Below, piece by piece: positions 1-7,712 of a stretch of DNA of 20,097 bases (position 1 is the stretch's first letter; each line of letters begins with the position of its first letter). The notes below the pieces were generated by a model that saw only the letters and a list, made by a program, of their open reading frames with translations, searched no databases and was not told where the DNA came from. The translations under genes and the position numbers were made by a program. The stretch covers positions 1 to 20,097 of the IMG/VR virus record IMGVR_UViG_3300020450_000133; one strand, written 5' to 3'. Source of the stretch: a virus.

Positions 1-3000
1 AGACTGTGGAGTCTGTAGGATATCATTGATGTAGATAAAGATATTATTTGTAATATCCATGTCACTACCAGGCAATGTCTTAAGACTTAAAATTTCTGTT
101 ACACCGCTAGTTGTTACTGACAGAGTAAACTTCTTACGAGTTCCGTTAAAGAATGGTGCAATATCGTCAAACAAGATGAATTGGCCAGGATAGAATCCTG
201 AGAAACTATCGTTTTCTAGTTCTTCAACTGTTAATTGGAATTCTGTTAATACACCGACTCTTGGATCAGTTGCGATACCAGCAACTGTTAGATTATCACC
301 AACCTTAAACGCTGTTCCCTCTTCAAGAATATTGAACTCTGAAATGTTACCATCAACATTGATACGGAAATCAATCTTAGAATTTGTTCCGATACCTGAA
401 TTACCTGAAGCATAGATTAAATCTTCATTGAAATAGTTGTCTGGTTCAGTAACTTCAACAGTCACTGGTTTAGTTACTTCACCACCTCTCTTGTACAATG
501 CTTTTTGTGTTGTTAATCCAGCATTAACTCTAAAGGTTGCAGCATCTAGTTTTTCAATCACATCAAATCCAGAGAATCCTTGTTCTATAGAAGATGCAAT
601 TCTCTTACCCTGTTGTGAAAGACCAGCCCTAGCATAGTTGTGATCCACTGTTGAAATACCAACATTAACAACATATGTTTTACTGTCGATAATCTTATCT
701 ACAAATGTACCACCAGCAGCAAAGTCAGTTCCACTAGGAGAGTTGTTATTCAGTCTAGGTGCAAGTATGACACCTTGAATTTTACCACCACCATTGTAGA
801 AACTAGGTGTAGTAGATGGCCCTACCTGTGTTTCAATAGTATTGTTATCAATTACTCTAGTAATCAGAGAACCATTGTAGAAAGGATCTCCTCCTTTTGG
901 ATAGAATTGTTTTGTAGTATAGTTATCCTGTGAGCATGAGAATAAAATTCCCTCAGTTCTTAATTTTACATTTCTACCAGATCCAGCAGCAGTTGTAATA
1001 CCATGAACAACTGGTAAGTATGCAGTCATGATACCTATGGACTCATGATAGTCTGCATGATTAATATTATATGCAACTCTAGTAGAAACACCAACATTCA
1101 AAGTGACGTTGTTAGATGTTACGGCAGTTGGATATAATGCGGTGTCGTGTGCTGGGTCTGTGGGTCTAGGATACGGATGTTCTGTCGCATATTGATCCAT
1201 AGCACAAGAGTAAATCAATCCGCCAGTCATCAATCCTACTGATGTTGTAGTTGACAATCCATGTGATGAGTCAGTAGTTATGGTTGCCAGTCCACTGTTT
1301 GCATCATAGGTAGCGTTCGTTACGTTGAACTTAACTCTAGATGTAATACCAACGTTGATTGTAAACGTGTCTATTGTAGAGGTGACAATACCAACCTCTG
1401 TATTGTGTATAGGGTCAGTTGATCTTGGATATGTGTGGTCTGTTGCGTAGTTATCCTGAGAACATCTCCATGTGTATGAATCAGTAGCAAGACCAATAGT
1501 ATCTCTGGCAATCAACATACCACCAATTTTTGCGTTTTCAAACGTATGGAGATAATTACCACCACTGATGACCGCATTATTAACGGCAGAGACTAGGATG
1601 TGTTCAGTTTGATTAGACGATGTTCCTACGTCCAGAGTAATGGTGGTATCTGTAGTAGCAGTAATCTTAACAGCAGTATTGTAAGCAGGATCTGGGCCAT
1701 TAAGACCAGATTTCCTTGGGTAGAAGTGATTTGTCGCATGATTATCTAAGGCACAGGTAAATTTGAATCCATTTGTTTTTAATTTGACAGAAGTTCCTTT
1801 CTGGAGTGTATGAGATCCGATATCAATCGTCATTAATCCAGTGAAAGGATCATATGATCCACTTGTAGGAGTATGGTAAACAAGAGGAGATGTCCCTACG
1901 TTTACGCTAAACTTATCGAGATCAACAGTTGTAACAGACAACCATTGTTGATCTGCTGGATCTTTTCTTCTTGGATAACTCTTGATGGACTTTCTACCAT
2001 CCATCTTACATCTGAATCTTATGGAATCTCTTTCAAACTGAACTCTATTACCAGTAACCATTCCATGACCAGCAGATGTCACAGTCATAATACCAGATAC
2101 AGCATCATAAGTTGCAAATTCTACGTTTCTAACATACGATCCATTGAATCCATGAACATTAGAGAACACAGTCATAATACCTGTGCTTGCAGTATATGAT
2201 GCAGTTGCAATGTTGTAATTAACTATTGTTGATACACCAACATTGATTGTTATAGTGTCAGCGGATGTAGAACCAATACCAACAGATACATTACCACCTA
2301 TGGGGTCATCGGGACGAGGATATGCATGTTCTGTTGCGTAATTATCTCTAGCACATGTGAATATTATGGATGCAGTATTGATACCAACAGTGTCTCTTGC
2401 TTTCTTAAGACCGCCTGTTGTCGCACTCTGGAACCAGTGTGCATTTACAATAGTAGATACACCAACATTTACGGAGAATGTATTTACTCCAACGTTGTAT
2501 ATTGGCAACCATTGATTTAAGAATGGATCAGAATATCTTGGGTATGCCTTAGTTGCAGTGTATCCATCTAGATCGCATTTGAATGAAATTGATTCTAAAT
2601 CAAACTTGACATATTCACCAGCAACAAAACCATGATTTGCAATGGTTGGTTCTAGTACACCAGTACTAGCATTATACGTTGCCGTCGAAATTGTATGAGC
2701 CGACTCATTGATGTATGAATGTCCAGCACCAACATTCATTATAAAGTCACCTGTTGCAGGGTTATATGTTGATGTTGATATTGAACGTTCTTCGATTGTA
2801 GAAACACCAACTCTTACTTCAAAGGTGTTTGTTGTTACAGATACGATTCCTATATTCGTATCATAAACTGGGTCTGTCTTACGAGGATATGCATGAATGG
2901 TTGCATAGTTATCTTTAGCACACTTGAATGATAACGAACCCTCTGCTATCTTTATTCTTTGTGATGGTCTTTCGACATTATTTGCACTAGATGAAACATA

Positions 3001-6000
3001 AACGTAAGGTGTATAATCTCCACCACCAGTTATGACCGCATCAGTACCAATACCGACTAATGAGTATGGATAATCACCACCAGCAATAACACCCTCAACA
3101 GCTATACCTTGATTAGGTACAAATTGGTAAAGATTAGAAGAAGTTGTAGGGCCTACATTTACTGTGAATAACGTACCAGCAGCACCAACAATTTCTACTG
3201 GTTTATCATAGTATGGGTCACTTGGTCTTGGATAAAAATGATTAGTTTGGAAACCATCTTGTTCACACTTGAATACTACAGATCCAGGCTTAAATTTGAT
3301 CGATTCACCAGCTTGGAATCCATGCAATCTGTCAAGAGAAACAGTCATGATACCTGAGGCTGGAGTATATGAAGCAAATCTTATATTGTATTTGACGATA
3401 GTTGAGATACCAGCATTGACTGTGATAGTAGTTCCAGCTACACCTGTAATCGGAACGGCAGTATTGTAGGTTGGATCTTTCGCTCTTGGATAATATTTTG
3501 TTGAACTATTTCCATCAGCAGTACATGAAAATCCTAATGAACCATCTCTAAATTTAATACTCTGTCCCACTGTCAAATCATGAGTTCCAATACTCATTGT
3601 CATCACACCTACAGAAGGCGTATAATCTGCGCCAGAAACAGTATAATCTAATCTAGTAGTAATACCAGCAAAGACTTCAAATGTATTAGTAGAAACGTTA
3701 CTGATAGGTAGCCAAGAATCACTTATAGGATCGGTTGATCTTGGATAGTATTTGGTTGTTGTAAATGCGTCTAATGAACACTTCCAACCTATAGATTCAT
3801 CTGCTATTCTAACTTCATCACCATTTGAGAATCCATGACTAGGCATGGTCAAAGTCATAATACCCACAATGGGGTTATAATTTGCGGTTGTTATTGAGTG
3901 TTGTGTAGGGCCTGTAAGACCATGATTCGCAATAGTCAACACCAAAGATCCAGTGCCAGGATTGTAGTCAGCGTCAGTAGGTGTTGTTGTTCCACCACCA
4001 ACTATGTCTATACAGTTAGGTATAGTTTCAGAAGCTACAAATTGATGATCATAATCACCACCAACCTTGATGGTTTTTTCATCAGAACTTACATAAGTAT
4101 GTGCATAATCACCACCAGCAAATGTTGATGTTGCAGTTGCACCGTGGAACTCATGTAGATATGGCCCTCCAGTGAGTAATGCACCCTCTTCTGCACGGAG
4201 GAATAAGTGAGGATAATCTCCACCGTATATCAATGCGCCAGGAAGAGCCTCTTCAAATCTATGAATATACTGATTTTTTACACGAGATATACCGACATCT
4301 ACTTCTAGTGCAGTTCCAGAATAACCTACAATTGGAATAGAAGTATCGTATGCAGTTGATCTACTTCTTGGATAATAATGTTGATAAGCACCATTATCTA
4401 AAGCACATGTAAATGCAAGACCAGTTAGAATAACATCTTTACCTACTTTGTAGCCGTGAGGCGCTGCAGTGGTTACAGTTAGAACTCCAGTTATATTATC
4501 ATACAATGCAGTTCCAACGCCTAGGGCAGGGTCATAATCGCAAGTAAATGCAATACCAGAAAGAACAACACAATCATCTTCTGTAAGATTATGATTCTTT
4601 CTTGTGGTGATAGTTGCAATACCAGATGATTCATCATATTCAACATGACCAACTTGCACAGCTGGGGCACTTGTAAATGTAACTGCAATACCAGTGGTTT
4701 GAACATAGTCATCGTTCTCTAATCCATGACCTTTGTATGGAATATATGAACCAATACCAGATCCAACATTAGCAGTATGAATACCAGTGGTAGTCATTGC
4801 AATACCAATATTGATTTCAAAGTTTAGTGTGCTATTGATACCAGTAACACCAAAATATTTCTGAGTATCAGATGGGAAGATTATATCACCAACACCTGTA
4901 CTAAATGCAATACCAGATAACTTAACAACACTTGAAGTTGTTAATCCATGAGCCGATGCAGCAGTAATAGTTGCAACACCAGAAAGAGAATCATATTCTA
5001 GTGCGTTTATATTTTTTGAATCACCATCTTTATCACCAACAGCGGTAATTGTAGTGATACCAGTTGGAGGATTTTGATTAACATGTTCAATGTGTTTTGG
5101 AGCATAGAATCCAGTTCCACCCTCTACGATACTAAAGTTTGTAATGATACCAGCTTCTGCTCTGTTTACAACACCACCACCAACATATTGATGTGCAAAA
5201 GATGATATTCCAACAAAAGCTTTAAATGTATTTGCAGTCGCACCTATTATATCAAAACCTGTGACGTTTTTACCGTCCATGATCGCAGTATCAATACCAG
5301 CCTGAACTGTACCACCAGTAACGTATATTAATGGTTGTGTACCCACACCAGCCATAATAGTTACTGTTTGTGAGTTAAGGATACTTACAATTGGATACCC
5401 ATCTTCTCTGAATGTAAATGTAGAGATACCTTCTGTAACTAAAACTCCTTTTACAAGTAAGTTTTTACTCTGATTACCAGATGTGCCAATATAGTGTCCA
5501 GTGGGAACATATACAGTTGCAATACCAGTAATATAATCATAACCAAATGTGTCAATATTTCTTGCTGCAGATACTGGTGAGAATGTAAATCCAGCACCTG
5601 TAATTCTTACTCTATCATCAGATTCAAATCCGTGAGAACTGCCAGTTGTAAATGTAGCAACACCAGCAATATGATTATAAGTTACAGTGCTAATTGCAAC
5701 ACTAGTGGTTGATGACTCGCCCAAAAATGCAGTAATGCTTGCACCAAAACCTTGAGATGCTTTTACAGTAATTTCTGGTACTTTTCTGTAACCTTGACCT
5801 TTACCTTCTATTTGAATAAATTCAAGACTACCTGTAGAACCAACACCAACTCTTACGGCTGCTTTTTGTGGAATATAATATCCAGCACCAGTTTGTAATC
5901 CTACTTTACTAATTCTTCCCGCTCTCGGAACTCCACTTAAAAAGTTAAGTTTATTCTCTGCATTATCTAATATTTCAAAGTCTAATCCTGGCGTTTGAAC

Positions 6001-6645
6001 AACATTATTGATCAATATAAAAGGATTGTTGTTTATATCAACACCAGTGTTTACATTGTTGTAGAGTGATGTAACAATACCTGTATTTTCAGATAATGAA
6101 AATTGTGTTCCAGCAATACCAGTAAATTCTAGAGAAATATCATCTAGTATTACGTTTTTATCTTTAGGATCAAATGAATCTAACTGTCTAGAAAATAATC
6201 TACCAGAAAATGAAGAACTAGTTTGTAATCCTGTAGGGCCTGATTTACCATAAGGTGCATCAGAAAAGAATATATTATCATCTACAATATTGTAATCACC
6301 AGCAAATATTGAGTATCCAATACCAGCAGAAGCATGACTTGTGGCTATTGACCCAAACGCACCTCTTTCTACAACAACACCTGACTGTTCTGTCTGACTG
6401 AATATAGGAAAATATCCAACACCAGTTTTAAATATAACAACTTCTGATACTGTTCCAACACCAGATATTTTAGGGTAAAAAACTCCTTCTACACTAGGGG
6501 TTGCAGTACCCTCTATTGTAATCTTAGGTGGATCGGTTTGTGCGTAGCCTGCTCCTCCATCTAAAACCTCAATATTAACTACTCCATAAACAGAGTTAAA
6601 AGTTGGTCTTAGTAGAACTCCTTGTCCAGGCGTAGTTCTTGGCAT
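1..6645 (-). CDS. Giant repeat-rich virion structural protein, C-terminus beyond the window
   Basis: The reading frame stays open from the ATG at 6645 to position 1: 2215 codons translated line by line without a stop, so the 3' end lies outside. The N-terminal third (about 1-300) carries Gly-x-Gly-Tyr beta modules (GGAGYA at 30-35, GVGYF near 75, GAGYY near 253, GQGYRKVPEI near 285). It also holds a 'FILINNVVQTPG' segment at about 207-219, a motif common in phage tail proteins. Residues 300-740 hold 'HG(L/F)xxxDxVxLxGIxF' modules. Residues 745-1917 hold twelve copies of a Cys-x-x-Asp...YPR..DP repeat and seven GG(D/N)Y motifs. The visible end (about 2140-2215) returns to a fibre-like module ending in 'INDILQTPQS', so the protein must continue. 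No signal peptide, membrane segment or enzymatic motif is seen. I infer an extended tail-fibre or baseplate appendage. The start is supported by GAGGAAA 8 nt upstream. Confidence 0.85.
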   Translation of the reverse strand, partial: MPRTTPGQGVLLRPTFNSVYGVVNIEVLDGGAGYAQTDPPKITIEGTATPSVEGVFYPKISGVGTVSEVVIFKTGVGYFPIFSQTEQSGVVVERGAFGSIATSHASAGIGYSIFAGDYNIVDDNIFFSDAPYGKSGPTGLQTSSSFSGRLFSRQLDSFDPKDKNVILDDISLEFTGIAGTQFSLSENTGIVTSLYNNVNTGVDINNNPFILINNVVQTPGLDFEILDNAENKLNFLSGVPRAGRISKVGLQTGAGYYIPQKAAVRVGVGSTGSLEFIQIEGKGQGYRKVPEITVKASQGFGASITAFLGESSTTSVAISTVTYNHIAGVATFTTGSSHGFESDDRVRITGAGFTFSPVSAARNIDTFGYDYITGIATVYVPTGHYIGTSGNQSKNLLVKGVLVTEGISTFTFREDGYPIVSILNSQTVTIMAGVGTQPLIYVTGGTVQAGIDTAIMDGKNVTGFDIIGATANTFKAFVGISSFAHQYVGGGVVNRAEAGIITNFSIVEGGTGFYAPKHIEHVNQNPPTGITTITAVGDKDGDSKNINALEYDSLSGVATITAASAHGLTTSSVVKLSGIAFSTGVGDIIFPSDTQKYFGVTGINSTLNFEINIGIAMTTTGIHTANVGSGIGSYIPYKGHGLENDDYVQTTGIAVTFTSAPAVQVGHVEYDESSGIATITTRKNHNLTEDDCVVLSGIAFTCDYDPALGVGTALYDNITGVLTVTTAAPHGYKVGKDVILTGLAFTCALDNGAYQHYYPRSRSTAYDTSIPIVGYSGTALEVDVGISRVKNQYIHRFEEALPGALIYGGDYPHLFLRAEEGALLTGGPYLHEFHGATATSTFAGGDYAHTYVSSDEKTIKVGGDYDHQFVASETIPNCIDIVGGGTTTPTDADYNPGTGSLVLTIANHGLTGPTQHSITTANYNPIVGIMTLTMPSHGFSNGDEVRIADESIGWKCSLDAFTTTKYYPRSTDPISDSWLPISNVSTNTFEVFAGITTRLDYTVSGADYTPSVGVMTMSIGTHDLTVGQSIKFRDGSLGFSCTADGNSSTKYYPRAKDPTYNTAVPITGVAGTTITVNAGISTIVKYNIRFASYTPASGIMTVSLDRLHGFQAGESIKFKPGSVVFKCEQDGFQTNHFYPRPSDPYYDKPVEIVGAAGTLFTVNVGPTTSSNLYQFVPNQGIAVEGVIAGGDYPYSLVGIGTDAVITGGGDYTPYVYVSSSANNVERPSQRIKIAEGSLSFKCAKDNYATIHAYPRKTDPVYDTNIGIVSVTTNTFEVRVGVSTIEERSISTSTYNPATGDFIMNVGAGHSYINESAHTISTATYNASTGVLEPTIANHGFVAGEYVKFDLESISFKCDLDGYTATKAYPRYSDPFLNQWLPIYNVGVNTFSVNVGVSTIVNAHWFQSATTGGLKKARDTVGINTASIIFTCARDNYATEHAYPRPDDPIGGNVSVGIGSTSADTITINVGVSTIVNYNIATASYTASTGIMTVFSNVHGFNGSYVRNVEFATYDAVSGIMTVTSAGHGMVTGNRVQFERDSIRFRCKMDGRKSIKSYPRRKDPADQQWLSVTTVDLDKFSVNVGTSPLVYHTPTSGSYDPFTGLMTIDIGSHTLQKGTSVKLKTNGFKFTCALDNHATNHFYPRKSGLNGPDPAYNTAVKITATTDTTITLDVGTSSNQTEHILVSAVNNAVISGGNYLHTFENAKIGGMLIARDTIGLATDSYTWRCSQDNYATDHTYPRSTDPIHNTEVGIVTSTIDTFTINVGITSRVKFNVTNATYDANSGLATITTDSSHGLSTTTSVGLMTGGLIYSCAMDQYATEHPYPRPTDPAHDTALYPTAVTSNNVTLNVGVSTRVAYNINHADYHESIGIMTAYLPVVHGITTAAGSGRNVKLRTEGILFSCSQDNYTTKQFYPKGGDPFYNGSLITRVIDNNTIETQVGPSTTPSFYNGGGKIQGVILAPRLNNNSPSGTDFAAGGTFVDKIIDSKTYVVNVGISTVDHNYARAGLSQQGKRIASSIEQGFSGFDVIEKLDAATFRVNAGLTTQKALYKRGGEVTKPVTVEVTEPDNYFNEDLIYASGNSGIGTNSKIDFRINVDGNISEFNILEEGTAFKVGDNLTVAGIATDPRVGVLTEFQLTVEELENDSFSGFYPGQFILFDDIAPFFNGTRKKFTLSVTTSGVTEILSLKTLPGSDMDITNNIFIYINDILQTPQS
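895..4413 (-). repeat. Twelve-copy Cys / YPR protein repeat inside the giant structural protein
   Basis: In translation the pattern [F/W/Y]-x-C-x-x-[DA]-[DG]...[AT]-T-x-H-x-YPR-x-x-DP recurs, with Cys at about residues 747, 956, 1041, 1127, 1242, 1357, 1431, 1546, 1631, 1728, 1814 and 1904. Representative copies are 'FKCAKDNYATIHAYPR' and 'FTCARDNYATEHAYPR'; the last copy has YPK. Each motif is preceded by an 'HGL/HGF...V.F....' strand and followed by a 'VNVGVST' strand. Spacing between Cys residues clusters near 85-97 and at 115. A degenerate copy, 'FTCDYDPALGVGTALY', precedes the first at about 700. The pattern is seen directly; its function is unknown to me. Confidence 0.9.
4039..4224 (-). 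repeat. Tandem GG(D/P)Y-x-H-x-(F/Y) mini-repeats
   Basis: Four copies lie in a row in the giant protein, spaced about 18 residues apart: GGDYPHLF (808-815), GGPYLHEF (826-833), GGDYAHTY (844-851) and GGDYDHQF (862-869). Related copies lie further on: GGDYPYSL (about 1189), GGDYTPYV (about 1208) and GGNYLHTF (about 1695). They fall in the one unusually long gap (about 209 residues) between consecutive Cys/YPR repeats. The regular aromatic/His pattern suggests a short beta-structured repeat; the function is not known. Confidence 0.8.
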
Positions 6646-6660
6646 TTACTCTGTTTCCTC
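6646..6660 (-). promoter_or_regulatory. Shine-Dalgarno of the second giant structural gene
   Basis: On the minus strand GAGGAAA (6660-6654) overlaps the TGA stop of the preceding tail-fibre-like gene and sits 8 nt before the ATG at 6645. It is the best ribosome binding site in the window. It decides the start, and it suggests the two genes are read from one message. Confidence 0.75.
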
Positions 6661-7681
6661 AACTAATGTTAATAGAACTTGAACAATAAACTTTGGTGAC
6701 ACCAGTAGCATCTCTTATAATACTAAAAGTCAAGATATCGTCATTTGCTGTTGATGGTGGTGGATTTCCTCCAACCCATTTTACTCCTGTCGCAATAGTC
6801 GAACCGTTAACTGTAACTGGATCACCATAAGTATATCCAACTCCAGCATTAATAATAAGTGTTGCTGTCGTTGCTTTGCTATTTTGACCACTTACATTTG
6901 TAAATGCCCATGAGGTAATTGTTGTTGTTGCAACGCCAACCACCACAGATCCTTGTGAAACATCTATAGTGAACGTACCGCCTGCACTGACTTGCATCAC
7001 ATCACTAAAATTACCTACAACTTTTTCTGTAATATCAGAGTTGAAGTTTACTTGATCCATCAAGGTACTTGCACCACTGACCAGAACATCACCTTTTACA
7101 TCTAATCTACATGTAGGAGCGGTAGAACCTATACCAGTATATGCCTCATTAGTGACCACGAATGACTTATTATCTGATATATTTTGGTCGGATACTCGCA
7201 ATCCATGTCCATTCCCTTTTGCGACTGCCCAAATAGTTGGTTTTTCGTTTGAGAATGATGCAACTTCTAGCTGAGATGTAGGTAAAGATGTTCCAATACC
7301 GACCATACCGTCAGCTTTAATTCGGAACATTGTTGTTGCAGTTCCAACCTCAATAGGGCCTTCTGCAATCGCACCAGGCTGTTGTATTGTAACCTTACCT
7401 AGATCACCATAGGATGTTGTTACAACACCACTTGTATTGATATCAATATCATCCGCAACGCTCTTTGCAATACCAGCAGCAATCGAAGTTGATGCAATAC
7501 CAGCATTTGTTGAATAACCAGCTGTAGTGGCAAAGGAAACAAAACTTACAAGATTAGTACCATCTCCAAAAGTATCATATATCTCGTTAAAATTATTATT
7601 AATCTTTATAGTTCCTGCCAACAGGGTATCACCTGTGCCGTCATTCGGAGCAGAACCAGTACTAATCCCTTGTTTAGACAT
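6659..7681 (-). CDS. Tail-fibre-like structural protein with VGIGT repeats
   Basis: 340 residues. The N-terminus, with 'GSAPNDGTGDTL' followed by 'KINNNFNEIY' (about 9-41), is a head module common at the start of T4-like phage tail-fibre and appendage proteins, where I take it to be an attachment domain. The middle has two copies of the fibre signature: 'GMVGIGTSLPTSQLEV' (about 125-140) and 'TGIGSTAPTCRLDVKG' (about 182-197). The C-terminal part (about 270-335) has 'AGVGYTYGDPVTVNG...WVGGNPPPSTANDDI', a Gly-x-Gly-Tyr module also found near the C-terminus of the 3044-residue neighbour. No intramolecular chaperone domain (peptidase S74 type) is seen. The gene directly follows a perfect late promoter and ends 13 nt before the next giant gene. 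The role as a fibre or baseplate appendage is inferred from these modules. Receptor binding is possible but not shown. Confidence 0.8.
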   Translation of the reverse strand: MSKQGISTGSAPNDGTGDTLLAGTIKINNNFNEIYDTFGDGTNLVSFVSFATTAGYSTNAGIASTSIAAGIAKSVADDIDINTSGVVTTSYGDLGKVTIQQPGAIAEGPIEVGTATTMFRIKADGMVGIGTSLPTSQLEVASFSNEKPTIWAVAKGNGHGLRVSDQNISDNKSFVVTNEAYTGIGSTAPTCRLDVKGDVLVSGASTLMDQVNFNSDITEKVVGNFSDVMQVSAGGTFTIDVSQGSVVVGVATTTITSWAFTNVSGQNSKATTATLIINAGVGYTYGDPVTVNGSTIATGVKWVGGNPPPSTANDDILTFSIIRDATGVTKVYCSSSINIS

Positions 7682-7703
7682 TACTTAAAAAACGTTTTCT
7701 TTT

Positions 7704-7711
7704 TATTTATA
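7704..7711 (-). promoter_or_regulatory. T4-type late promoter (TATAAATA)
   Basis: The minus strand reads CTATAAATAAAAAGAAAACG, an exact match to the T4 late promoter consensus TATAAATA. It lies just after the TAA of the 3044-residue gene (7715-7713) and 22 nt before the ATG of the tail-fibre-like gene. In T4-like phages such sites are recognised by the gp55 late sigma factor with the gp33 co-activator and the sliding clamp. It would give the last two genes their own transcript. Confidence 0.8.
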
Positions 7712-7712
7712 G

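Noticed and set aside
437-4128. Several 64-108-residue plus-strand frames in the left part
   Set aside because: They lie opposite the long open frame that runs from 6645 to the window edge, and mirror its repeats in another frame.
4521-4712. 63-residue minus-strand frame
   Set aside because: It is out of frame within the >2215-residue gene and encodes a low-complexity Leu-rich string caused by the repeated codons.
6659-7681. Identification of the 340-residue protein as gp8 because of its length (T4 gp8 is about 334) and place
   Set aside because: Its KINNNFNEIY head and VGIGT repeats are those of fibre-like proteins, and no gp8 motif was recognised.
7687-7697. AAAACGTTTT palindrome between two genes, as a terminator
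   Set aside because: The stem is weak and AT-rich, and it lies downstream of the late promoter and before the gene it serves, so termination there makes no sense.
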